DNA of 8,049 bases from JAVBQU01 sp031548675 (GCA_031548675.1 JAVBQU010000021.1:1-8049), one strand, 5' to 3'; counted from the stretch's first letter, positions 1 through 6,186 are shown. Program-made: numbers and translations. The notes: generated by a model from the sequence alone, not told the origin.

Positions 1-67
1 TAAATTTGATTTTGCTTTAATAGGCATAGGTAATTATGCTATAAGTCTTGATTTAGGTTTTTTATAA
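1..67 (+). CDS. C-terminal end of a plus-strand gene, possibly an outer-membrane beta-barrel protein (partial)
   Basis: An open frame enters from the left edge and ends at TAA (65-67), giving 21 visible residues after an incomplete first codon. The tail reads KFDFALIGIGNYAISLDLGF followed by a final L. Polar and hydrophobic residues alternate and an aromatic sits just before the end, as in the closing strand of many Bacteroidota outer-membrane barrels. It ends four bases before the hairpin at 71-107, which suits a gene end converging on the minus-strand operon. The fragment is short, so the barrel reading is inference. The main support that it is a real gene is the protein-like pattern and the placement of its stop. 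Confidence 0.45.
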   Translation, partial: KFDFALIGIGNYAISLDLGFL

Positions 68-70
68 ACC

Positions 71-107
71 AAACATCCCAACGAAGCTAAACTTTGTTGG
101 GATGTTT
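71..107. terminator. Intrinsic terminator hairpin between convergent genes (copy 1 of a repeated element)
   Basis: Arms 71-86 and 92-107 form a 16-pair stem with one G-U pair (83 with 95) and a 5-base loop (87-91). It lies 4 bases after the left-edge plus-strand stop and 23 bases beyond the stop of the minus-strand operon, so it can end transcription from both sides. On the plus strand the stem ends in TTTT (105-108). On the minus strand it is followed by a broken T-rich stretch. The single wobble is a pair only in plus-strand RNA; in minus-strand RNA it becomes a C-A mismatch. A closely related hairpin sits at 3146-3182. Confidence 0.75.
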
Positions 108-130
108 TAAGCTCGGAAATAAATACTTAT

Positions 131-592
131 TTAATACCTCACTACATTTTTAATATCTTCTGCTGAAAAAGTACCAAGTAGCTGAATAATGATACATTCG
201 TTTGTATTATCTACAAACATTATAAGACTTTTAAATTTATCTTTTTCTTTTTGTGTATAAAAAGTTACTGTTCCATTTTCATCTTTAACGCTCATAAGCA
301 GCTCATGAGTTTTGCTATCAATAAGAGATTTCATTTGAGTTCTCATAAGTTTAGTAGCACTACTAAGTTTTCCTGTATATATTTCTAATTGGTCAAGCTT
401 ATTGGTCAGATTTTGAATATTGAGACCGCTCATATTATTCATAGGAGCCATTCCTAAAAGTGCTTTTGAAATAAATACAGTGGTAATATTTTTGTCGTTT
501 GCCAATTTATCAAAGATATCGGTTTGAGCATTTATATTCTCCACCCCCAATATCAATAATGCGATAATGATGATTAAATTTTTTGCTTTCAT
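131..592 (-). CDS. DUF4252 exported protein, second paralog, last gene of the ECF operon
   Basis: The 153-residue protein begins with a signal peptide (hydrophobic residues 6-16) and a likely cleavage after A22, in NAQ, typical of Bacteroidota exported proteins. There is no lipobox. The rest matches what I know of the DUF4252 family: an early TTVFISKALL segment (38-47), a LEIYT strand (69-73), an LLMSVKDENGTV region (98-109) and a closing ILxLxG-like strand with AEDI (135-147). The function of the family is not known; members are commonly found near sigma factor genes in Bacteroidota. It starts 13 bases after the preceding anti-sigma-like gene and ends just before the hairpin at 71-107, so it is the last gene of the operon. 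It is a divergent paralog of the first gene of the same operon (2507-2974). Confidence 0.85.
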   Translation of the reverse strand: MKAKNLIIIIALLILGVENINAQTDIFDKLANDKNITTVFISKALLGMAPMNNMSGLNIQNLTNKLDQLEIYTGKLSSATKLMRTQMKSLIDSKTHELLMSVKDENGTVTFYTQKEKDKFKSLIMFVDNTNECIIIQLLGTFSAEDIKNVVRY

Positions 593-605
593 AATATCTT
601 GGGTT

Positions 606-1163
606 TTAGTTTTGACGTTTTGGGTTATGGTTCATTATTTTTTTTACCTTTTGATTTGTCTTTTCTATTTGAGAAGAAGCCATATTTAATTGATCCATTC
701 CCTTATTAAAATTCTTAGAAACCATTGTTAGAGCTTTTTCTGCTTCAGCATAAGCCTGTTGCGGATTTGTATAGGTGTCTTTCAGCACATGTTTTTGGCT
801 GAGTACTTTCGGAGCAACAGGAGGAGTATGTAAATGCCATCCGATTGTAAATAAAACAGCGATGCAGGCTGCTGAACTCGAAATCCATATCCACAGCGAT
901 TTTTTTCTGTTTTTGGAGTTTTGTACGTCTTTTTCGGCTAATTCATCAATAAGAGTACTTAATTTTTTTTCAAACGAAAACGGCATTTCTATATCAGCAG
1001 AATCGTAAAACTGAAGAAACAATCTTTGTTCGGTTTTCAATTCTTGAGCTGCGTCTTTACTGTTGAAGTAATGGAACAGTTGTTGTTCTTCTGCCTCAGT
1101 TGTTTCACCATTGTAAAAAGCAGTGATTAATTTTTTTATTTCGTGAATATCAAAGGATTCCAT
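606..1163 (-). CDS. Single-pass membrane protein, probable anti-sigma factor
   Basis: This is a 185-residue protein with no signal peptide. Its N-terminal part of about 85 residues is charged and helical and should be cytoplasmic, because the basic cluster RKK (86-88) precedes one membrane helix (about 91-109). The remaining 75 or so residues lie in the periplasm and look helical, rich in A, K, N and Q, with a possible coiled coil near 135-177. This layout, two genes downstream of an ECF sigma gene in the same operon, is that of a Bacteroidota anti-sigma factor. The zinc motif HxxxCxxC of classic anti-sigma domains is absent: the only cysteine, C100, is inside the membrane helix. The role is inferred from topology and context, not from a recognised catalytic or binding motif. 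The ATG at 1163 is preceded by an A-rich leader. Confidence 0.7.
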   Translation of the reverse strand: MESFDIHEIKKLITAFYNGETTEAEEQQLFHYFNSKDAAQELKTEQRLFLQFYDSADIEMPFSFEKKLSTLIDELAEKDVQNSKNRKKSLWIWISSSAACIAVLFTIGWHLHTPPVAPKVLSQKHVLKDTYTNPQQAYAEAEKALTMVSKNFNKGMDQLNMASSQIEKTNQKVKKIMNHNPKRQN

Positions 1164-1187
1164 TTGTTTATTTTTGTATTTTTATAA
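1164..1187 (-). promoter_or_regulatory. A-rich translation leader of the anti-sigma-like gene
   Basis: Read on the minus strand, the bases before the ATG begin TTATAAAAATACAAAA and end TAAACAA. No Shine-Dalgarno sequence is present, as is usual in Bacteroidota, where adenines just upstream of the start help initiation. Almost the same leader precedes the GIN lipoprotein gene (2000-2022), with only small gaps between the two. Confidence 0.5.
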
Positions 1188-1210
1188 CTAGGATATGCCT
1201 AATAATTGAA

Positions 1211-1999
1211 TTATTGTGGTTTTACAGATGAACTTCCCGATGTTTCAATATTTACAACAGGCTTGCCTATATAACGAATTGTACTTGCTCCCGAAGCATC
1301 TGCACTCAGTTTATTTTCAACTTGCAAAGTAATGTTGCTGCTGCCCGAAGATTCTATATCAACATCAGAAACCTTTAAATTTAAACCGTCAATCCGGCAA
1401 GCTCCCGATGATGAAATTTTCAAATTATTCGCGCTGCCGTTCATATGTAAATTGCAACTGCCACTGGCATCAATAGCAATATCTTTACTTTCCATAAATA
1501 AATCAGCATGAGATGCTCCCGATAAATCGAACTTTGCTAATGCAGTTTGTAGTTTTAAATCCAATGAAGAAGAACCGTTTAATTCTGCTTTAAAACGTTG
1601 AGGCATAAAAGTATCAGAAGATTTTACATTGCACGCACCAGAAAGTTCAACCGATTGCAAATCGGGCATACAGATAACAGCTTTCAATACGTTGATAGTG
1701 TGCCGCCCTTTATGAAGTCCTAATTCTAATATGCCATTGGTTACTTGTACATCCAGTATTTTTTCAAGCGATTTGTCAATAGTAATCTTTACCGACGGAG
1801 TATTGGATTTTACCACTTGTATATCGAAAATGCTATAAGCATCGATACCCTTAAAATTAGTTACATTGAACTCAACTTCTGTAGTTTCAACATTGGGATT
1901 ATTTCCTCTGGTAACGCTTGATCCTGTATTGATATGAATGTCGCAGGCACTCAATAGAATGCAGCAGAATACGGTAAAATATAAAGCAATCTTTTTCAT
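1211..1999 (-). CDS. Head GIN domain (DUF2807) lipoprotein with a beta-solenoid fold
   Basis: The start is placed at the ATG at 1999 (262 residues), not at the in-frame ATG 30 bases upstream, because only this start puts a proper lipoprotein signal at the N-terminus: MKK, a hydrophobic core, then the lipobox LSAC with lipidated C19. The mature protein matches the putative auto-transporter adhesin head GIN domain (DUF2807). From residue 120 onward it carries S/N-G-S/A-S/C turns at 120, 141, 160, 179, 198, 218, 236 and 254, a spacing of 18-21 residues that indicates stacked coils of a beta-helix. It should be anchored in the envelope. Its function is unknown; the family name refers to adhesin-like sequences, and a sensing or structural role in the ECF system is inference. 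It follows the sigma gene by 17 bases. Confidence 0.85.
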   Translation of the reverse strand: MKKIALYFTVFCCILLSACDIHINTGSSVTRGNNPNVETTEVEFNVTNFKGIDAYSIFDIQVVKSNTPSVKITIDKSLEKILDVQVTNGILELGLHKGRHTINVLKAVICMPDLQSVELSGACNVKSSDTFMPQRFKAELNGSSSLDLKLQTALAKFDLSGASHADLFMESKDIAIDASGSCNLHMNGSANNLKISSSGACRIDGLNLKVSDVDIESSGSSNITLQVENKLSADASGASTIRYIGKPVVNIETSGSSSVKPQ

Positions 2000-2022
2000 G
2001 TGTTTATTTGTATTATTTATAA
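2000..2022 (-). promoter_or_regulatory. A-rich translation leader of the GIN lipoprotein gene, overlapping the sigma stop codon
   Basis: On the minus strand the leader reads TTATAAATAATACAAA then TAAACAC before the ATG at 1999. It contains the TAA stop of the sigma factor gene (2019-2017). No Shine-Dalgarno sequence is present. The similarity to the leader at 1164-1187 supports the choice of the 1999 start. Confidence 0.5.
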
Positions 2023-2505
2023 TTCCCAATTATTGAATTTTTCTTTAATGGCTTTTCGGGTTCTCGATAAAATCATTTTGATGTTGCCTACTGTTAAGCC
2101 TGTTATTTCTTCTATCTCTTTGTCAGAAAATCCTTCCCAATGCTTTAGCTGCATCACTTGTCGTTGGCGGAAAGGCAGCTTTTCTATAAAATTCTTTACA
2201 CAGTTTATTTGGTCTTGCTGTTCGATATAACTGAGTAAGGAATGATTTTCGCAAATGTCTTTTTCGTTTTCATAATAGCCTTTTTCTTTTCTCAAAAAGT
2301 CGAGGCAGGTATTTTTTAATATAACTACAGCAAAACTTTCATGATTTCTTACATCTTCAAATGTGTGGCGTTTAGTCCATAGTTTGATAAAAGTTTCTTG
2401 CACAACCTCTTCTGCAAGGCTTTTATTTTGCATAATCCGATAGGCAATTCCATACAATTTGGAACTATAGGGAAGAAATATTCTTTTAAAAGTTTCTGCA
2501 TCCAT
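2017..2505 (-). CDS. ECF-type RNA polymerase sigma factor (sigma-70 family)
   Basis: The 162-residue protein has only sigma regions 2 and 4, as in extracytoplasmic-function sigma factors. Region 2 spans about 8-75, with the helix AEEVVQETFIKLW (31-43), the counterpart of the DxxQETF core-binding motif. Region 4 spans about 104-157, with LPFRQRQVMQL (110-120) followed by a helix-turn-helix near 126-152 that would read the -35 element. It directs RNA polymerase to a specific promoter set, most likely including its own operon. The start codon lies one base after the TAG stop of the upstream DUF4252 gene, so the two are probably translationally coupled. The downstream membrane protein at 606-1163 is the likely anti-sigma partner. 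The regulon and stimulus cannot be read from this window. Confidence 0.93.
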   Translation of the reverse strand: MDAETFKRIFLPYSSKLYGIAYRIMQNKSLAEEVVQETFIKLWTKRHTFEDVRNHESFAVVILKNTCLDFLRKEKGYYENEKDICENHSLLSYIEQQDQINCVKNFIEKLPFRQRQVMQLKHWEGFSDKEIEEITGLTVGNIKMILSRTRKAIKEKFNNWEL

Positions 2506-2506
2506 T

Positions 2507-2974
2507 CTAGTCCGTGGTGTATTGTTTAATGAAGCGGTCTAAATCTGTCATTTTAATTTTTCCTGTTATGCGTACAACGCATAAATCGGTATCATCCAAA
2601 GAAGTTATAATAAGTTCCCGTATTTTATTCTTTTTATTTTTTACCATAATCTTAACCAAATCATCTCCGTCGCGTACTTGGATAAGAGAACTATAACCAT
2701 TTTCATCTTTTAAGGCTTTAATTTCTTTTTGATATTGGTTGATTTTAGATGCCGGACAATTTTCCAAAGTGTATACCTCTATCGTATGCAGCTTGCCGGG
2801 CATTCCTTGTAGATGGCTTCCGATATTTACCAAACTCATAAAGAAACGTCCGATATGTACTTTTTCAACATTTTTGTTTTGAGATAGATTGGTTAAAAAA
2901 GTATTCATATTTTGGCAATATGAAAAATATCCTAAAGTTACGAAAAGCGTTAAGCAGATACAGTATTTTTTCAT
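2507..2974 (-). CDS. DUF4252 exported protein, first gene of the ECF operon
   Basis: The 155-residue protein has an N-terminal signal peptide (core about 5-18) with probable cleavage around C20-Q21; the residues before C20 do not make a good lipobox. The body aligns along its length with the paralog at 131-592: VEKVHIGRFFMSLVNI (36-51) against TTVFISKALLGMAPM, LHTIEVYT (62-69) against LDQLEIYT, and a matching C-terminal strand and helix (LCVVRITGKIKMTDL, 131-145). It therefore belongs to DUF4252, a Bacteroidota family of unknown function. As the first gene, translationally coupled to the sigma gene (TAG, one base, ATG), it would be made together with the sigma factor. A role as an envelope component of the signalling unit is inference. 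Confidence 0.82.
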   Translation of the reverse strand: MKKYCICLTLFVTLGYFSYCQNMNTFLTNLSQNKNVEKVHIGRFFMSLVNIGSHLQGMPGKLHTIEVYTLENCPASKINQYQKEIKALKDENGYSSLIQVRDGDDLVKIMVKNKKNKIRELIITSLDDTDLCVVRITGKIKMTDLDRFIKQYTTD

Positions 2975-3032
2975 GGCTTTAAATTTTAGCGTTATTATTG
3001 GGAAATTTTCTCATAAGACGAAACAGAGCTTT

Positions 3033-3040
3033 CAAAGGTA
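3033..3040 (-). promoter_or_regulatory. Probable promoter -7 box of the ECF operon
   Basis: On the minus strand these bases read TACCTTTG, a perfect match to the Bacteroidota -7 consensus TAnnTTTG, 58 bases before the first start codon of the operon (2974). I found no good TTTG at the usual -33 distance, so either the -33 box is degenerate or another sigma factor, possibly the one encoded here, is used. The 12 bases TTACCTTTGAAA are identical to those in front of the gene at 6289. Confidence 0.5.
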
Positions 3041-3145
3041 ACAGAAAAATTTATTATTATGGTTTTGCTGAAATCTGCCATAGAATTAATTTGTTATTTG
3101 ACTTCATGTAATGCTATACTAAATTTTAGCAGGGATTTATAAACT

Positions 3146-3182
3146 AAACGTCCCAACAAAGCCGGGCTCTGTTGGGACGTTT
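3146..3182 (-). terminator. Intrinsic terminator after ahcY (copy 2 of a repeated element)
   Basis: Arms 3146-3158 and 3170-3182 pair perfectly over 13 bases. After one non-matching position (3159 with 3169) come three more pairs (3160-3162 with 3166-3168) and a 3-base loop. The hairpin starts 18 bases past the ahcY stop, followed on the minus strand by AGTTTATAAA. In minus-strand RNA the odd position is a U-G wobble, so the stem is unbroken in the direction that ends ahcY. It separates ahcY from the ECF operon promoter and shares 40 of 50 bases with the element at 61-110. Confidence 0.8.
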
Positions 3183-3200
3183 TATTGAAGATACTAATAA

Positions 3201-4610
3201 TTAATATCTGTAATGTTCTGCTTTGTAAGGACCATTAACAGGAATAGAAATATAATCAGCTTGTTCTTTGGTCAATTTAGTCAATTTTACGCCGATTTGT
3301 TCCAAATGTAAGCGGGCTACTTCTTCATCTAATTGTTTAGATAAACGGTAAACGCCTATTTCATATTTATTTTGCCAAAGGTCTATTTGAGCCAAAGTTT
3401 GGTTGGTAAATGAATTACTCATTACAAATGAAGGATGTCCTGTGGCACAACCCAAATTTACCAAACGACCTTCTGCCAGCATATAAATACAATGTCCGTC
3501 AGGGTAAACATATTTATCTACTTGAGGTTTGATGTTTATTTTCTTAATGCCTTTCCAAGCTTCTAATTTATCTACTTGAATTTCATTGTCGAAGTGTCCG
3601 ATGTTGCAGACAATAGCTTCATCTTTCATTTTTGCCATGTGTTCGGCAGTAATAACATCTTTGTTTCCGGTTGTGGTAACATAAATATTGCCTTCTTTCA
3701 AAGTATCTTCTATAGTTGTAACTTCGAAACCTTCCATAGCAGCTTGTAAAGCACAAATAGGGTCTATTTCGGTAACAATAACACGGGCTCCGTATCCACG
3801 CATAGAGCGTGCACAGCCTTTGCCCACGTCGCCATAACCTAATACTACAACTACTTTACCGGCAATCATAACATCGGTAGCACGTTTAATACCGTCTGCC
3901 AACGATTCGCGGCAGCCATAAAGGTTATCGAATTTCGATTTGGTTACAGAGTCGTTTACATTGATGGCAGGAACTAATAATTCTCCTTTTTCCATCATTT
4001 GATACAAACGGTGTACACCTGTGGTAGTTTCTTCTGATACGCCGCGCAATTCGGCTACAGTACGATGCCATTTTTGATCGTCTTCTTTTAAAACGGTTTT
4101 CAAAAGGTCTAAAATAACACCTTCTTCTTTGTTAGAAGCTTTTACTTTTAAGACTTTGGCATCGTTTTCGGCTGCATAACCTTTATGTATCAAAAGTGTA
4201 GCATCACCACCATCATCTACAATCAGTTGAGGTCCTTTTCCATCGGGGAAAGAAAGAGCCATATAAGTACACCACCAATATTCTTCTAAAGTTTCGCCTT
4301 TCCAAGCAAAGACCGGAACGCCTGCTTTAGCAATAGCAGCCGCAGCATGGTCTTGGGTAGAAAAGATGTTGCAGCTTGCCCAGCGGACATTAGCACCCAA
4401 AGCAGTTAAAGTTTCTATCAAAACAGCAGTTTGGATAGTCATGTGCAAAGAGCCTGTAACACGAACTCCTTTCACAGGTTTTTTTGTACCGTATTTTTTG
4501 CGTAATGCCATCAAGCCGGGCATTTCTTTTTCGGCTATTTCTATTTCTTTACGACCAAAGTCTGCCAATTTAATATCAGCTACTTTGTATTTTAATTTGT
4601 AATCGAACAT
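3201..4610 (-). CDS. ahcY: Adenosylhomocysteinase (S-adenosyl-L-homocysteine hydrolase)
   Basis: This cytosolic NAD-dependent enzyme splits S-adenosylhomocysteine into adenosine and homocysteine, clearing the inhibitory by-product of methylation. The 469 residues match the bacterial long form, which carries an insertion of about 40 residues (near 148-188) relative to the animal enzyme. Visible signatures are the family motif CNIFSTQDHAAAAIA (80-94), the catalytic stretch NDSVTKSKFDN (219-229, with K224, D228 and N229 equivalent to the known active-site residues) and C233. The NAD-binding loop GYGDVGKG is at 258-265, GHF with H339 follows, and the conserved C-terminus ends in PYKAEHYRY, where the penultimate segment contacts NAD of the neighbouring subunit. 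The MFDYKLKYKV start is usual for the family. tyrS lies 121 bases upstream on the same strand. Confidence 0.98.
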   Translation of the reverse strand: MFDYKLKYKVADIKLADFGRKEIEIAEKEMPGLMALRKKYGTKKPVKGVRVTGSLHMTIQTAVLIETLTALGANVRWASCNIFSTQDHAAAAIAKAGVPVFAWKGETLEEYWWCTYMALSFPDGKGPQLIVDDGGDATLLIHKGYAAENDAKVLKVKASNKEEGVILDLLKTVLKEDDQKWHRTVAELRGVSEETTTGVHRLYQMMEKGELLVPAINVNDSVTKSKFDNLYGCRESLADGIKRATDVMIAGKVVVVLGYGDVGKGCARSMRGYGARVIVTEIDPICALQAAMEGFEVTTIEDTLKEGNIYVTTTGNKDVITAEHMAKMKDEAIVCNIGHFDNEIQVDKLEAWKGIKKINIKPQVDKYVYPDGHCIYMLAEGRLVNLGCATGHPSFVMSNSFTNQTLAQIDLWQNKYEIGVYRLSKQLDEEVARLHLEQIGVKLTKLTKEQADYISIPVNGPYKAEHYRY

Positions 4611-4620
4611 ACTTAATATT

Positions 4621-4727
4621 GTTAATTTGTTTATATGTTTATTTGCTTATTTGATTGATTTCAAAATTTCAAGTTTCAAAATTGTGAGTAGTGAGACGTG
4701 AGTTGTATCTTGTTTACTCGTTTACTG
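4621..4727. repeat. Degenerate 7- and 8-bp tandem repeats filling the tyrS-ahcY gap
   Basis: Four short arrays follow one another. At 4621-4660 there are five degenerate octamers (GTTAATTT, GTTTATAT, GTTTATTT, GCTTATTT, GATTGATT). At 4659-4680 there are three heptamers TTTCAAA, TTTCAAG and TTTCAAA, with one extra A after the first. At 4684-4704 there are three heptamers of the form GTGAGNN, exactly in register. At 4712-4727 there are two octamers, GTTTACTC and GTTTACTG. Nothing here looks like a hairpin terminator or a TAnnTTTG promoter box for ahcY. The first array also supplies the A-rich leader of ahcY on the minus strand. Confidence 0.7.
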
Positions 4728-4731
4728 GTAT

Positions 4732-6024
4732 CTATATTCCTGTCACTTTAATTAGGAAATAATTCTTTTTTCCTTTTTGTATCAGGATATATTTTTGATT
4801 TAAAAGATGTTCTTTGTTGATTGTTAAAGTATCTGCAACTTTTTCTTTATTAATAGCTACAGCGTTTTCTTTGAGTGAACGGCGTGCATCGCCTTTGGAA
4901 GAAAATATTTGTGTTTTTTCGGCTAATAAATCTACAATGTTGATGCCTGCTTCTATTTCGGATAAAGCTACTTCGCTTTGGGGTACACCTTCGAAAACGG
5001 ATAAAAACATTCTTTCGTCCAAGTTTTTTAAAGTCTCTGTAGTTCCTTTGCCAAAAAGAATTTCGGAAGCTTCTACTGCTGCGTCGAAGTCTGCTTTGGA
5101 ATGTACCCGTATGGTAATATCTTCAGCCAAGGCTTTTTGCAAAATACGTAAATGAGGAGCTTCGTTATGCTGTTTCTCCATTTCCGCAACTTCGGCTTGA
5201 GAGAAGAGTGTAAAAATACGGATGTATTTGGCTGCATCGGCATCCGAACAATTCAGCCAGAATTGATAAAATTGGTAAGGCGATGTTTTTTCGGGATCGA
5301 GCCAGATATTGCCGCTTTCCGTTTTACCGAATTTGCCGCCATCGGCTTTGGTAATAAGCGGACAGGTAAGAGCAAAGGCTTCGCCTCCGGCTTTTCTCCG
5401 TATCAGTTCCGTACCTGTGGTTATATTGCCCCATTGGTCGGAACCGCCCATTTGCAGCTTACAATTCTTATTTTGGTATAAATGTAAGAAATCGTAGCCC
5501 TGTACAAGTTGGTAAGTAAATTCGGTAAACGACATGCCTTCGCCGTCTCCGCTCAAGCGTTTTTTTACCGAATCTTTTGCCATCATATAATTTACCGTGA
5601 TATGTTTGCCGATGTCGCGTATAAAACCTAGGAATGAAAACTCTTTCATCCAATCGTAATTGTTTACGATTTCGGCAGCATTGGCATTTTTCGATTCAAA
5701 ATCCAGAAATTTAGCTAATTGATTTTTGATGCAGGCTTGATTATGACGCAGGGTTTCTTCATCCAGCAAATTGCGTTCTTGCGATTTGACCGAAGGGTCG
5801 CCAATCATACCGGTAGCTCCGCCTACTAGCGCCAAGGGTTTATGCCCGCTCATTTGTAAATGCTTAAGCATCATCACGCCTACCAAATGCCCGATATGCA
5901 ATGAATCGGCAGTAGGGTCTATTCCCAAATAAGCTGTAACCATCTCTTTGTTTAACAGTTCTTCAGTTCCCGGCATCACATCATGAATCATGCCCCTCCA
6001 CCGCAATTCTTCTATAAAATTCAT
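4732..6024 (-). CDS. tyrS: Tyrosyl-tRNA synthetase
   Basis: This class I aminoacyl-tRNA synthetase charges tRNA-Tyr with tyrosine in the cytosol. The 430 residues match the usual bacterial length. The Rossmann catalytic domain carries the HIGH motif at 43-46 (DSLHIGHL), the tyrosine-pocket segment YQLVQGYDF (171-179), GGSDQWGN (193-200) and the KMSKS-type loop as KFGKT (231-235), the form seen in the enzymes of E. coli and relatives. The anticodon-binding helical region follows, and residues about 360-428 form the S4-like RNA-binding domain. The start MNFIEELRWRG is typical of the family. The gene diverges from the one at 6289. No T-box or other leader structure was recognised upstream. Confidence 0.98.
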   Translation of the reverse strand: MNFIEELRWRGMIHDVMPGTEELLNKEMVTAYLGIDPTADSLHIGHLVGVMMLKHLQMSGHKPLALVGGATGMIGDPSVKSQERNLLDEETLRHNQACIKNQLAKFLDFESKNANAAEIVNNYDWMKEFSFLGFIRDIGKHITVNYMMAKDSVKKRLSGDGEGMSFTEFTYQLVQGYDFLHLYQNKNCKLQMGGSDQWGNITTGTELIRRKAGGEAFALTCPLITKADGGKFGKTESGNIWLDPEKTSPYQFYQFWLNCSDADAAKYIRIFTLFSQAEVAEMEKQHNEAPHLRILQKALAEDITIRVHSKADFDAAVEASEILFGKGTTETLKNLDERMFLSVFEGVPQSEVALSEIEAGINIVDLLAEKTQIFSSKGDARRSLKENAVAINKEKVADTLTINKEHLLNQKYILIQKGKKNYFLIKVTGI

Positions 6025-6083
6025 CGTTTTCAGTTCTTCGTTTTTTCTTGATTTTTACTGCTTTCCATCGAAAAATAAAGATG

Positions 6084-6091
6084 CAAAATTA
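6084..6091 (-). promoter_or_regulatory. Possible tyrS promoter -7 box
   Basis: The minus strand reads TAATTTTG here, which fits TAnnTTTG, 59 bases before the tyrS start. No convincing TTTG or TTG was seen 17-23 bases further upstream, so this is a candidate only. Confidence 0.4.
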
Positions 6092-6186
6092 CGTGAAAAT
6101 TTTTATTTTTCCTAAATTGAGAAATATACAGATAGGTAAGTCTAAAATTGATTTTTGGTTCAAAAGGTACTTTTCTGGATTTTGAA

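Noticed and set aside
775..1008. Plus-strand open frame opposite the anti-sigma-like gene
   Set aside because: No family resemblance and a composition that mirrors the minus-strand coding frame; the same holds for the plus-strand frames at 2000-2230, 2514-2696, 4366-4602 and 4814-5497.
1186..1204. Small inverted repeat in the gap after the GIN gene
   Set aside because: Only four contiguous pairs around a 5-base loop, too weak for a terminator or attenuator.
1211..2029. Longer start for the GIN protein at 2029
   Set aside because: It would place MGIINNTNKH in front of a complete lipoprotein signal and overlap the sigma gene; the ATG at 1999 gives a standard signal peptide and has a leader like that of the next gene.
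4621..4727. CRISPR array or SAH riboswitch before ahcY
   Set aside because: The repeat units are only 7-8 bp without spacers, and no conserved riboswitch core or stable stem is visible.
5468..5653. Minus-strand frame inside tyrS
   Set aside because: It lies wholly within tyrS in another frame and has no protein-like pattern.
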